Shown piece by piece: positions 17,274 through 26,206 of a stretch of 64,000 nucleotides of DNA. This DNA is from Candidatus Caenarcanales bacterium (GTDB lineage: Bacteria; Cyanobacteriota; Vampirovibrionia; LMEP-6097). Numbering within the stretch: the stretch's first letter is position 1; every line of letters begins with the position of its first letter. The notes beneath the pieces are model-generated. The model was not told where the DNA came from. It was given only the letters and a program-made list of their open reading frames with translations, and did not search any database. The position numbers and the translations under genes were made by a program. Where the stretch lies: the NCBI GenBank assembly GCA_013216135.1, contig JABSOS010000004.1:294478-358477 (forward strand), written 5' to 3'.

Positions 17274-17963
17274 ATGAAGAAAATTTATCCAGAATACTGG
17301 CAGGAAGCCAGTAATGAATTATCAAAAAGAGATATCACTCTTAAGAGTCTCATTAAAGAATATTCTGATACGAAACTACACTCTAACCAAGACCCTTTTG
17401 TAACTTTACTTAAGTCTATAGTTGGGCAACAGATTTCAGTTAAAGCTGCTGATAGTATTTGGGCTCGGCTTGAAGATAAATTAGGTAGTGATTTATTATT
17501 TAGTGATTTTTTGAATCCTTCTGAAGAAGCGCTTCGCGGGATAGGTTTTTCACGAATGAAAATTCAGTATTCGATAAATATTGCGAATTATTTAAATAGT
17601 ATTTTCCTAGCATCGGATTTATATAAACCTGAGAAAAAGCTTGCTAGAAAGTGTTTAGGGAATTTACAGAGAGCTATTTTAAACAAATATTTTATGAGCT
17701 TAAATTCTAAGGAACTTAGAACAGAGTTACTTGCTATAAAAGGTGTCGGTGAGTGGACTTTAGAGATGTTTCAAATCTTTTATCTAATGGATGCTAATGT
17801 ATTTCCAGTGAAAGATATAGGCTTGATTAACACTATTAAAAAACTTTATGGAATTAATGATTTAGAAGAAATTAAAAAGCTTGCAAATAAGTGGGAGCCT
17901 TATCGAACAGTGGCGACTTGGTATATTTGGCGCAGTTTAGATGATGAGCCGGTGCAGTATTAA
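17274..17963 (+). CDS. DNA-3-methyladenine glycosylase II (AlkA-like)
   Basis: A 229-residue base-excision glycosylase of the HhH-GPD superfamily. The hairpin motif LLAIKGVGEWTLEMFQIFYL leads into FPVKDIGLINTI, whose Asp occupies the catalytic position of AlkA (FPxxD). PFVTLLKSIVGQQISVKAA is the conserved N-terminal glycosylase helix. No FeS-cluster cysteines are present, separating it from Nth. The ATG at 17274 is chosen over a TTG at 17253 that lies inside the previous gene. The short 4-nt gap suggests co-transcription with the MidA-like gene. Confidence 0.9.
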   Translation: MKKIYPEYWQEASNELSKRDITLKSLIKEYSDTKLHSNQDPFVTLLKSIVGQQISVKAADSIWARLEDKLGSDLLFSDFLNPSEEALRGIGFSRMKIQYSINIANYLNSIFLASDLYKPEKKLARKCLGNLQRAILNKYFMSLNSKELRTELLAIKGVGEWTLEMFQIFYLMDANVFPVKDIGLINTIKKLYGINDLEEIKKLANKWEPYRTVATWYIWRSLDDEPVQY

Positions 17964-17969
17964 ATTGTT

Positions 17970-18449
17970 TTAGAAGCTGATTTCTATTTTAGGTCTCTCA
18001 ACGATTTGAATATCATTATTTAATGGATCTAAGTCATGATCGATGAAATCAAAGTATTTGATCATACCATCTACTAGTAAAGAGATATTGATCGGTCTTT
18101 CAAGTGAACTAAAAGTTAGTAACTGATTAATCGCAGCACGATAGATTAATTTAGAACCTTCTAATTTTCCTTGGTTTATTAATTCAAGGGCAGCACAGGT
18201 TTTTAATAGTGATTGGTAGAAATACTTGCGATTGCAAGTTTCTGATTTTTGCCAAAGTTTAAAAATAGTTTTATAAGCTTTAGAGTAGTAAGCAGAGTTA
18301 AAGTCTTCTACTGCACCTCTAAAATCAATGTCAAAGATTTCTTGTCTAAATAAGTTTTTTAATAGTAGAGTATCTACTGACTTCGAGCGGGTCTTAAGCA
18401 TTAGCGGAGCTTCCTTTTTTTCTATTCTTTTTAACCAGCTTAAAATCAT
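17970..18449 (-). CDS. DUF309-family protein
   Basis: A 159-residue helical protein. The region FNSAYYSKAYKTIFKLWQKS, then YFYQSLLKTCAALELINQGK and GSKLIYRAAINQLL, follows the DUF309 pattern (FNxGxYxEAHExLExxW, then QGLIQLAAA), although the family's Glu/His positions are not all kept. The frame opens at a TTG at 18476, but that codon lies inside a Fur-like palindrome; the ATG at 18449 (MILSWLKRI) is preferred. DUF309 is common in cyanobacteria; its function is unknown. Confidence 0.65.
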   Translation of the reverse strand: MILSWLKRIEKKEAPLMLKTRSKSVDTLLLKNLFRQEIFDIDFRGAVEDFNSAYYSKAYKTIFKLWQKSETCNRKYFYQSLLKTCAALELINQGKLEGSKLIYRAAINQLLTFSSLERPINISLLVDGMIKYFDFIDHDLDPLNNDIQIVERPKIEISF

Positions 18450-18459
18450 ATATGCATTT

Positions 18460-18476
18460 TTGAGAATTGTTCTCAA
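18460..18476. promoter_or_regulatory. Fur-like box 1
   Basis: TTGAGAATTGTTCTCAA is a near-perfect 17-bp palindrome of the 7-1-7 Fur/PerR type. It ends 11 nt before the preferred DUF309 start, so binding would block expression. Confidence 0.55.
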
Positions 18477-18504
18477 TTAATACATATACTAACATAATTT
18501 TCCA

Positions 18505-18529
18505 CTTATTGAGAATAATTTTCAATAAG
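18505..18529. promoter_or_regulatory. Fur-like box 2
   Basis: The arms CTTATTGA and TCAATAAG enclose GAATAATTT. The core TGAGAATAATTTTCA differs from the 7-1-7 consensus TGATAATNATTATCA at two positions. It lies about 45 bp upstream of box 1, between the DUF309 gene and the end of the outer-membrane protein gene. Confidence 0.6.
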
Positions 18530-18544
18530 CTGGGTGGATGATTT

Positions 18545-19144
18545 TTACAAGGAAAAGTTAAACCTAGTTACAATAACGTGATTTAGCTCATCATCACTGA
18601 AAAATTGTTGGAGTAAATAAGTTAAAGTAACTTTTAATTTCTCAGAAATTTTTCTTTCAAGTCCTAGATTTATACGGTTTTGTTCTAAGTATTGTCCACC
18701 TAGAAAAGATTGAAAAATTTCATCAGCAAAAACTATTCTGGTTTTAGGATTTACTTTATAGCTAAGCCCGAAGCGGTTTCTTAGTCTAAGATCAAAATCT
18801 GTTTGGAACCTTTCCTCTAGTCTAATTCTTGAAGTAAAACTCCACCTTTTATTTAAATCCTTTTTATATAGAAACTGCTCAGCCAAACGATTTTCAACCC
18901 TATTACTATCATTAAAAATGCCATAGAAGTCATAGCCTAAAGATGATGTGAAATTATCATTGTGCTCATAGAAAATCTCATTCCTTAGAAGAAGCACGTC
19001 AAGTTCACTTAGATTACTTTTGAAACGTGGGCTGAAAGTTTCTCTTAAACTTAGTTTAGGGTGTATCTTATCGAGTTTGATTTTAGTACTGAAATAACTC
19101 CACTGTAATAATTCACTACTATTTTCTGCTTCAGCTGGGCTCAA
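18545..19144 (-). CDS. DUF2490-like outer-membrane beta-barrel protein; 5' end unclear
   Basis: The open frame encodes alternating strands rich in Arg, Phe and Tyr (RWSFTSRIRLEERFQTDFD, RIVFADEIFQSFLG, LKVTLTYLLQQFF) and ends in Phe-Ser-Leu, typical of small outer-membrane barrels. The frame continues upstream of the TTG at 19144 through a clear signal peptide (WKLCLVLYLIFFSLSPAEA) but contains no ATG, GTG or TTG before an upstream stop. An ATG at about 19182 is out of frame by one base. Either a one-base indel lies near the start or an unusual start codon is used. Confidence 0.6.
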   Translation of the reverse strand: MSPAEAENSSELLQWSYFSTKIKLDKIHPKLSLRETFSPRFKSNLSELDVLLLRNEIFYEHNDNFTSSLGYDFYGIFNDSNRVENRLAEQFLYKKDLNKRWSFTSRIRLEERFQTDFDLRLRNRFGLSYKVNPKTRIVFADEIFQSFLGGQYLEQNRINLGLERKISEKLKVTLTYLLQQFFSDDELNHVIVTRFNFSL

Positions 19145-19292
19145 GCTAAAAAATATTAAATATAAGACTAAGCATAGTTTCCATGATAAACATCGAAAAA
19201 ATGCAAGTCAAAACCTAGGGTTTTTGGATGCAATATTAAATACCTTTAATGAAAAGTGTTTGAATATTATAGCTTGTTAATCTTTATCCTGC

Positions 19293-20123
19293 TTAATTTT
19301 GATTAAGCTTTACAGCGCAGATACAAATATTATTGTTATTTGCGTATTGAATAGCTTCTTTTTGGTTAACAAAGAAGGTTTCGTTTGCTTCAAAAACTAG
19401 GAAGCCATTTTTACCAATAGACTTTAAAGTTCTCAAACCTACAGTAGGTACATCAAATCTTTGGTCCTGATTAGGTTTAGCTACTTTACAAACTGTAATA
19501 GATTTGTTTTTATCCCAGAAATTTTTTAGAGACTTAGCTCTTTTAATACATTCATCAGTACCTTCTATAGCTTCGATTGCATAAATGCTTTTGTTCGAAA
19601 CCACTGCCGTCTGTCCGATATCCTGGGCTGCAATTCCTTTAGCTACTTGCATACCGTAGTTAATTTCTTGCCATTCTTCTTCACTTGGTTCTTTGATTGT
19701 AAAAACTTGCTCGTCTGGGAAAAGGTTACGGAGGTATTTTGTCTGGTCGAGAATTTCTAAACCATGCTCTTCTTCAAGGTAATCAGCTAATTTGAATTGG
19801 ATAGCGTCATCACTAAAACTATTTACCTTCTTAAGCTCGTCGAGTAATTTTAAATCTAGTTTATGGATGTTTTGAAAGAAGCTAAGTTTAGGTACTTTAC
19901 CTAGAAAAACTATTTTTTTAATTTCAAGTTTTTTACAGTGATCTAAAATTTTTAAAACTTCAACCGGGCTATATCTATAAGTTTCGATTAATGGGTTAAT
20001 TAATTTAAAGGCTGAGTCTGATAATGCACAGCAAACGGGTGTGAAACCTTCATTCTTTAGAGCGTCTACAGCAAGTACTGGTAATTCACCGTTTCCTGCG
20101 ACTAGTCCGATTTTTTCTGACAT
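19293..20123 (-). CDS. lpxI: UDP-2,3-diacylglucosamine diphosphatase LpxI
   Basis: Lipid A biosynthesis step converting UDP-2,3-diacylglucosamine to lipid X, the alternative to LpxH. The 276-residue protein begins EKIGLVAGNGELPVLAVDAL and contains the family's FLGKVPK, AQDIGQTAVVSNKSI, and KPNQDQRFDVPTVGLRTL motifs. The ATG at 20123 is preferred over a TTG three codons upstream; a TATAAT box lies 8 nt before it. Its presence argues for a lipopolysaccharide-bearing outer membrane. A GCTTAAT/ATTAAGC hairpin overlaps the stop. Confidence 0.92.
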   Translation of the reverse strand: MSEKIGLVAGNGELPVLAVDALKNEGFTPVCCALSDSAFKLINPLIETYRYSPVEVLKILDHCKKLEIKKIVFLGKVPKLSFFQNIHKLDLKLLDELKKVNSFSDDAIQFKLADYLEEEHGLEILDQTKYLRNLFPDEQVFTIKEPSEEEWQEINYGMQVAKGIAAQDIGQTAVVSNKSIYAIEAIEGTDECIKRAKSLKNFWDKNKSITVCKVAKPNQDQRFDVPTVGLRTLKSIGKNGFLVFEANETFFVNQKEAIQYANNNNICICAVKLNQN

Positions 20124-20131
20124 GCTATTCA

Positions 20132-20137
20132 ATTATA
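20132..20137 (-). promoter_or_regulatory. -10 box of lpxI, leaderless arrangement
   Basis: TATAAT on the minus strand ends 8 nt before the ATG with no Shine-Dalgarno site. Confidence 0.5.
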
Positions 20138-20230
20138 CTTGAGATGATTAAAATAAGATAATTTGTAGCTTTTGATTGCGGAACGAGTTAAGATAATTGT
20201 GCGCAAGCACTGAAACATCATATTCTTCAT

Positions 20231-21052
20231 ATGTTCAGAAGAGGTGAATTGGCTCCTAAGTCAGTTGAGGTTTCTGGTAAAGATACTCCTTTAACTAAAA
20301 AAACATATGGGGCTCAAGGTCATTTACCGTTTTATTTTCATGTACATGTTCCAGGTCTAACAGTGATGCCAAATTATAAGTTGACGCCCGCTGATATCAA
20401 AACTGAGATTCAAGCTACTGAGACTTTTGAGCAATTAACATTTGCTTTAAAGGGTGTTAACGAAGCATTAGCTACAAAAATTGATTTAGCAGATATAGAA
20501 GAAATTCTTAGTAACACTTTGTATAAGATTGCTAACATGAATCTATCTAGAGAGCTTAGGCTGAGTGCCATTGATGATTTTAATGATCCCTTTGAGCTAG
20601 GTCTAAGAGACAAACTATTAGAATTAACAGAGTCTCTATTTAAGGTTGAAGAAAAAATGACTAATTTTTCTAATTATAAAGAGTTTATTGACGCTTTGGA
20701 TGAAACGCCTCTTGAGGGTATTTTAAGCTCAGATGATAGCTTTATTAACTCAAAGCATCTTATTGATAATTTGCATCTTGATTTTGAGTATTACGATAAT
20801 AAGGAAAAACATATAATTTTTTCATCTATAAATGAAAAAATATATCAAAATCTTTTAAAAATTAGAGAGGAGGAGCTTCAGAAATTTAAGCAGGCGAATA
20901 CTTTTGAAGAGTTATATGAGCATATAGATAATTTTTACCCTGAAAATTATGCCAATTTTTTCAGGAATGATATTGAGAATTATAGAAATGGTCATAATTT
21001 TGTTTATGGTCATTTTCAAGATGTTGCAGATAAATTGTTGGGGAAAAGGTAA
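20231..21052 (+). CDS. Unknown protein with three short internal repeats
   Basis: A 273-residue soluble protein. Three degenerate segments recur: TETFEQLTFALKGVNE, NYKEFIDALDETPLEG and NTFEELYEHIDNFYPE, each a short helix pair. No catalytic motif or known domain is seen. It lies 3 nt upstream of another orphan gene, so the two probably form an operon. Confidence 0.6.
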   Translation: MFRRGELAPKSVEVSGKDTPLTKKTYGAQGHLPFYFHVHVPGLTVMPNYKLTPADIKTEIQATETFEQLTFALKGVNEALATKIDLADIEEILSNTLYKIANMNLSRELRLSAIDDFNDPFELGLRDKLLELTESLFKVEEKMTNFSNYKEFIDALDETPLEGILSSDDSFINSKHLIDNLHLDFEYYDNKEKHIIFSSINEKIYQNLLKIREEELQKFKQANTFEELYEHIDNFYPENYANFFRNDIENYRNGHNFVYGHFQDVADKLLGKR

Positions 21053-21055
21053 TTT

Positions 21056-21649
21056 ATGAACTGGGCTCTTAGTGGTTACAAAACATGGCGGGATGATGGG
21101 AATTTCCTAAGAGGCGGTAATTATGATTTTGTATATAAATCCTTATTTAACCAAAGATTAGCTAACATCACAGATTCTAATGAAGAAGTGCAAGGTTTGA
21201 AAACGCAACGAGAAAAATATCAACAAGGTGAAGTTTTCGACCTTTTTTTATTAGCTGATGAATTAATACCTAAGGATGCTGATAAAGACTTTAGAAATTT
21301 AAAGCTAGAGACTTTATTTAAATATATGATTGTTGACTTCTATAATCAGGGGGATGAAAGTAGGCAGGCTTTAAATTATCCTGATTATTTTATGAAAGCT
21401 TTTGATGAGATGCTGGTTGATATTGAAGCTGAAAAAACTAGATTTAATATTCCTGAAATTAGCCAAGACAATCTTGAAATTTATGCAGCAAAGCTATCTA
21501 ATAAACTAGTAGTTGAACTTGCTGAGAAAGTTTTAGAGGGAAGAGAATACGGCTTAGATATTAGTGCTATGCGGAGAAATATTCCGGTACGAGATCACCA
21601 AGAAAGTATTCATAATAAAAGTGAAGATTTAGATTGGGATGATTTTTAA
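21056..21649 (+). CDS. Unknown helical protein
   Basis: A 197-residue acidic protein starting MNWALSGYKTW and ending DLDWDDF. It is predominantly helical with no signal peptide. It begins 3 nt after the preceding stop and ends 4 nt into the tail of the convergent deoB gene. Not recognised. Confidence 0.6.
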   Translation: MNWALSGYKTWRDDGNFLRGGNYDFVYKSLFNQRLANITDSNEEVQGLKTQREKYQQGEVFDLFLLADELIPKDADKDFRNLKLETLFKYMIVDFYNQGDESRQALNYPDYFMKAFDEMLVDIEAEKTRFNIPEISQDNLEIYAAKLSNKLVVELAEKVLEGREYGLDISAMRRNIPVRDHQESIHNKSEDLDWDDF

Positions 21650-22890
21650 ACTACAGCCTCACCCTGAATTACTATCTCTGAATCTTTTAAATCAAACCAT
21701 TTAAGAATACTTGCTCCGATATCAGCAAAGCTTTTTCTAGTCCCCAAATCCTTGGCTTCTCCTCCAGGATTGTAAACCAGTAAAGGTACATATTCGCGTG
21801 TATGGTCTGTGCCAGCTGCACACGGGTCGCAACCATGATCAGCAGAGATAAAGAGAACGTCATTCTCTGTTAAGGCACCTAGTATGCGCGGCAGAGCCGC
21901 GTCAATATCTTCAAGCGCAGCTGCAAAGCCTTCAGGATCTCTTCTGTGACCGAAGTTGCAGTCAGTCTCAACTAAATTTAAGAAAATGATTTCTCTATCT
22001 TTATCAGAGAAGTTCTCTAAATGCTTGCTGTAATTATTCTCTAAAAGATCTGTAATTTTCTCCAAACCATCTAAGTTATCCTTTGTATGAATACTTAGTG
22101 GAACTCCTTGTCCAGCGAAGATGTCTTGGATTTTTCCAATGCCGATAACATTACCTTCGTTCTCAAGTACAGTCTCTAACATTGTTTTATTATGTGGTAG
22201 CACTGAGTAGTCGTGACGCTTATCGTTCAAACGAATATATTTTTTCTCTGGATTAGATTGGTCTGGGTTAGTAGTAAATGGTCTTGCGATAATTCTTGCG
22301 ACCTCGTGTTCACCACGCATAATCTCACGCGCTTGCTCACACCATTTGTATTGAGTTTCTAAAGGAGTTACGTCTACATGTGCAGCTAACTGAAGTACTG
22401 AATCAGCACTGGTGTAAACGATAGGGTAACCTGTTTCTATATGCTTGTTGCCGAAGTCAGTCAAGGCTGTAGTGCCGCTGTATGGAGCATTAAGTAAAAT
22501 ATCTTCAACTCCCCAAGCTGCTTTTAATTTAGTCACCACGTCCTCAGGAAAGCCCTTAGGATAGTATGGGAAGACATTTGTCGCTTTGACTCCAGTCATT
22601 TCCCAGTGACCAGTGATGGTGTCTTTAGCAGGGTTAAGCTCTGCCATTTTTCCATAGCTTGCTTCAGTTTTTTCTAAAGCAGGCATTGAACTTAATTCAG
22701 TAATGTTTGCTAGCCCTAATTTGTATAGATTTGGAATTTTGATGCCTCTACCACTCTGAACACAGTGTTTTATCGTGCTTGCAAGCGTGTTAGCAGGAGC
22801 GACTTCGTCGTATTCAGCCCAATCAGGCATTGATCCAACGCCACATGCGTCGATAATAAAAATAATTGTTCTTTTTTTAATATTTTTCAT
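21646..22890 (-). CDS. deoB: Phosphopentomutase
   Basis: Interconverts (deoxy)ribose-1-phosphate and -5-phosphate in nucleoside salvage. The 414-residue protein shows the alkaline-phosphatase-superfamily metal sites: IIDACGVGSMPD at the N-terminus, NTLAS with the nucleophile Thr, DTITGHWEMTG, and the C-terminal ISADHGCDPCAAGTDHTREYVPLL. VETDCNFGHRRD is also canonical. AGGAAA precedes the ATG. It stands alone, without other deo genes. Confidence 0.97.
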   Translation of the reverse strand: MKNIKKRTIIFIIDACGVGSMPDWAEYDEVAPANTLASTIKHCVQSGRGIKIPNLYKLGLANITELSSMPALEKTEASYGKMAELNPAKDTITGHWEMTGVKATNVFPYYPKGFPEDVVTKLKAAWGVEDILLNAPYSGTTALTDFGNKHIETGYPIVYTSADSVLQLAAHVDVTPLETQYKWCEQAREIMRGEHEVARIIARPFTTNPDQSNPEKKYIRLNDKRHDYSVLPHNKTMLETVLENEGNVIGIGKIQDIFAGQGVPLSIHTKDNLDGLEKITDLLENNYSKHLENFSDKDREIIFLNLVETDCNFGHRRDPEGFAAALEDIDAALPRILGALTENDVLFISADHGCDPCAAGTDHTREYVPLLVYNPGGEAKDLGTRKSFADIGASILKWFDLKDSEIVIQGEAVV

Positions 22891-22944
22891 ATATTTCCTA
22901 GACTATATATTTTAGCAGTCTATGCTAAGATATTTCATCTGTAG

Positions 22945-23021
22945 GGGCCTTTAGCTCAGCTGGTTAGAGCGCACGCTTGATAAGCGTGAGGTCCCGTGTT
23001 CAAGTCACGGAAGGCCCACCA
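22945..23021 (+). tRNA. tRNA-Ile (anticodon GAT)
   Basis: The acceptor stem GGGCCTT/AAGGCCC, D-loop TAGCTCAGCTGGTTAGAGC, anticodon loop CTTGATAA with GAT, and T-arm GTGTTCAAGTCAC are all visible. The CCA end is encoded at 23019-23021. It is not linked to an rRNA operon here. Confidence 0.97.
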
Positions 23022-23095
23022 TTTTGGATCAGTTAATAAAATATTTGATTTAGGTTTGTTAATACCTGGATTTTTAGGCATAATATAAATATAGT

Positions 23096-23335
23096 ATGAG
23101 TCCCACACTTTTTAGGTATAAAGGATTTAGATTCTTTTTCTTTTCTAGAGAGGAACCTAGGATTCATGTTCACATTAGTAGCCCAGATGGTGAAGCTAAA
23201 TTTTGGTTAGAACCTAAAATCGAGCTTGCATATAATTACAAGTTGTCAGATAAAGAAATCAATGACTTGGAAAAAGCGGTAAAGGAACATCAAGATGAAA
23301 TCAAAGAAACTTGGCGAAAACATTTCAGAAGTTGA
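23096..23335 (+). CDS. DUF4160 protein, pair 1
   Basis: A 79-residue protein: SPTLFRYKGFRFFFFSREEP followed by RIHVHISSPDGEAKFWLEP and a helical end. This matches the DUF4160 pattern (PTVxRxxGYRFFFYSxExxExPHVHVxxxxGxAKFWL). DUF4160 genes commonly precede DUF2442 genes, as here, and the pair has been suggested to behave as a toxin-antitoxin-like module. The next gene starts 41 nt before this one ends. Confidence 0.88.
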   Translation: MSPTLFRYKGFRFFFFSREEPRIHVHISSPDGEAKFWLEPKIELAYNYKLSDKEINDLEKAVKEHQDEIKETWRKHFRS

Positions 23336-23555
23336 GCTTCAAGGTATATCTAATACAGGTATTTGGCTTTTTATAGATAAGGCTGAGTATTTTTTACCAT
23401 TTGAACTTTTTCCATGGTTTAAAGAAGCGAAAATATCTGAAATTCAAAATGTTGAATTAATTCATGGACATCATCTAAGGTGGGATGATTTGGATGTTGA
23501 TCTTGATATTGAGTCTATTAAAGATCCTGAGGGCTATCCTAAGGTTTATGAGTGA
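23295..23555 (+). CDS. DUF2442 protein, pair 1
   Basis: An 86-residue protein with ISNTGIWLFIDKAEYFLPFE and FPWFKEAKISEIQNVEL and a C-terminal HHLRWDDLDVDLDIESI, the DUF2442 signature. It overlaps the DUF4160 gene, implying coupled translation. A second DUF4160/DUF2442 pair is at 41646-42139. Confidence 0.88.
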   Translation: MKSKKLGENISEVELQGISNTGIWLFIDKAEYFLPFELFPWFKEAKISEIQNVELIHGHHLRWDDLDVDLDIESIKDPEGYPKVYE

Positions 23556-23651
23556 ATAGTTACTAACCGTGAACAATTATTTTAATAGAAGTAGCTTCAT
23601 TTATTAGAGTGAGATTGCTGTAATTTTTATTCAGGAATAATGTAACAGTAA

Positions 23652-25378
23652 ATGTCTGAAAGTTTTAAGCCATTCTATAATGAAGCTGATTATGAAAGAG
23701 TTAAACCTCATGAAAATGAGGATAGAGATCATTTCTCTAAGGACTTGGGAAGATGTCTTCACTCTCATGCATTTAGGCGTCTCTCTCATAAGACTCAACT
23801 GCTCCCTACTTACGAGTCTGATTTTGCGAGAAATAGACTTACTCATTCATTGGAGGTTGCCCAAATTGCTCGAGACATTGCTGAGGAAAGAGTTAATTTA
23901 GAAATTTTAAAGGAGATTTATTCTAGCGAAGAAAAAGAAAAGAAGTTCTATTTAAACCTATACTTAGTTGAACTAGCTGGTCTTATTCATGATATCGGAC
24001 ATCCACCTTTTGGACATAAAGGTGAAGATGCTCTTCATAGATGTATGAAAGACTCTTGTGGCTTTGAAGGTAATGCCCAAAGTCTTAGAATTGTTTCTAA
24101 GTTAGAGAAGAAAACATTACTTACTCGATTGAAATCAATTGATGATTTGAAAAAAGTTAATTTAATTCAAGGTTCTGGAGAGGATAATAGATGCGGTTTG
24201 AATTTGACATATCGTTCGATGGCTTCGCTTCTTAAATATGATAAAAAATCCCTTCAGTTAGTGAGAAAAAAATAAAAGGTTACTATGAATCAGAAAATGA
24301 TTTGGTTTCAGAAATTAAAAGTTCAATTTTTGAATCAGATTTTGGATCAGAGGAATCTAAGTTTAATTTACATACTATAGAGTGCTCAATTATGGATTTT
24401 GCAGATGATATTGCAAACTCAACTTATGATCTTGAAGATGCTTTGAAATTAGATACATTAGACCTTTCTCAAATACTCTTTAATAAAAGATTTGATATTT
24501 ATGACAAAGTTATTGAAAGTATAAAAAAAGATATTCAAGGTCAGATTGAAAAATTTGAAAACTTTCTTAACTTTGAGTCTGGTGGCGGTGTTTCTGAAAA
24601 CTATAAGCAAGTTCAATCTGAGCTGAGAAAATATCAAATCCAGTTAAAACAAGGTGAAAACTCTGAAGATGATGATCCTGAAATATATCTTAAAACTCAG
24701 CATAAGATGAAATCCTTAGTCACAGTTTTTTTTCTGTTTATTATTCGAAAATCATTAAAAGATGAAGAATATAGGGTTATAACTGAAGCTTTGAATAAGT
24801 TAAAACCGAAGATGCCAGAAATTAATGAATTATTTACAGCATTAAATTTGACTGATTGGGATGAGACAAAAAAAATATTAAAGCAAAATGATTCAGATGA
24901 AACTATAAATTCTTTTGATTTTTTACAAATCTTTCGTAATTTCAATATTAATGGATATTATAGAAATAATTTTACATCTCAGTTAGTGAAAAATTTTATG
25001 AGTAAAATTAAGCTTGCTTATGTCTCAAAGAATCCTAAGGTAAGTTTTGTTTATCTACCAATAGATTTTTTTATAGTATTGAAATTTTTAAAACATTTTG
25101 TTTATGAGTTTGTAATAAAGTCTCCAATGCTTCAGGTTACTGAGTATAGGGGAGCAAAAATTGTTGAAGATATTTTTAATACGCTAGTCGAGCATCCAGA
25201 ATTACTTCCTGATGATTTCAAAAATGCTTATGAAGAATTTTCCATATCACCTCCAATAGGAGAATCTAACTTAAGAGTAATTTGTGACTTTGTAGCAGGA
25301 ATGACAGATCGTTATGCTCTTGAGTTTTATGAAAAGCTTCACTCAACAAGCCTGAAAACAATTTTTAAACCTTTGTAA
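23652..25378 (+). CDS. dGTP triphosphohydrolase, split by a -1 frameshift
   Basis: HD-domain dNTP triphosphohydrolase. The first frame (207 codons, to a TAA at 24273) contains RRLSHKTQL, NRLTHSLEVAQIARDIA (His65) and GLIHDIGHPPFGHKGEDAL (His113-Asp114). The remaining conserved region, IECSIMDFADDIANSTYDLED, lies in the -1 frame from 24272 onward. A slip at A AAA AAA (24266-24272), directly before the TAA, would join them as RKKIKGYYESE and give 575 residues. Without fusion neither piece holds all metal and catalytic residues. It may be programmed frameshifting or a homopolymer indel. Confidence 0.8.
24266..24275 (+). promoter_or_regulatory. Candidate -1 slippery site followed by stop
   Basis: The zero-frame codons AGA AAA AAA TAA contain the heptamer A AAA AAA in the correct register for tandem tRNA-Lys slippage. 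The next in-frame codon is a stop, and the -1 frame runs open for 368 codons. No strong downstream stem is obvious by eye. Confidence 0.45.
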
Positions 25379-25429
25379 ATAAACTACTTCTCTAACTTAT
25401 CAAGAGATATACGATGCTTATCAACAACC

Positions 25430-26176
25430 TTATTCATAGTAATTTTTTGTATGAAAAGAACAAATCTCTTTGATCACAGCATTAGGATTTTCTAAAAGCA
25501 TAAAATGCCCAGAGTTTTTGATTACTTTCTTCTCAACATGCTCTCCTTTTGGATCAGAGAAAAAGGATCCCTTCTCACCTATTAAAAGTAAACAAGGACA
25601 CTTAGCTTCAAGAAAATATTTTTCAAGTACATTCTTTTTAGACCAATCCAAAATTGATTTTGCTGATTTATAAAATACGTAATCAGGTATTTCATTTAAA
25701 AATTCACCACGAATTTTATGACTTGCAATATTAGATTTTAATAATTCATTCTTTAAACTAGGATAGTATTCATTTTGAAATTCTGTACAAGCAAGACTTT
25801 CAAGTTTCTTACTTTCACCACAATCTTCAATCTTCATATTACCCTCAAGATTTACAAAAGATAGAACTCTTGAACCGATTTGACTTAAAAGAATCATTCC
25901 AATCATGGCTCCTAAGCTATGACCAATGATATGAAAATTTTGAATTTTCTCATTATTAAGAATTCCAATTAAAGATTTACTTTGTTCAGCAAGATCATAA
26001 GTAGACTCCTCAGGTTTAGCTGATTTTCCAAACCCAATAAAATCTATAGCTAGAATTGAAAATTTACTGAAATGCTCATCAGCTAAAATATCCTTGTAAA
26101 TACTATGATTAGCTTGAAGTCCGTGTAGTAAAATTAACCAGTTGTTTTCATTGCGTACTATTTTTTTGTAAAACAT
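25430..26176 (-). CDS. Alpha/beta-hydrolase
   Basis: A 248-residue alpha/beta-hydrolase-fold enzyme. The oxyanion motif LLHGLQANH, the nucleophile elbow IIGHSLGAM with the catalytic Ser, and the C-terminal NSGHFMLLENP with the catalytic His are visible; the acid is probably in the CPCLLLIGEKGSFF region. The substrate is unknown. It is monocistronic, just upstream (on the minus strand) of no other gene. Confidence 0.85.
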   Translation of the reverse strand: MFYKKIVRNENNWLILLHGLQANHSIYKDILADEHFSKFSILAIDFIGFGKSAKPEESTYDLAEQSKSLIGILNNEKIQNFHIIGHSLGAMIGMILLSQIGSRVLSFVNLEGNMKIEDCGESKKLESLACTEFQNEYYPSLKNELLKSNIASHKIRGEFLNEIPDYVFYKSAKSILDWSKKNVLEKYFLEAKCPCLLLIGEKGSFFSDPKGEHVEKKVIKNSGHFMLLENPNAVIKEICSFHTKNYYE

Positions 26177-26206
26177 AGAATTCTAAGTTTATATTTTACT
26201 ATTAGT

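Noticed and set aside
19291..19308. GCTTAAT/ATTAAGC hairpin at the end of lpxI as a terminator
   Set aside because: AT-rich short stem without a T-run on the minus strand.
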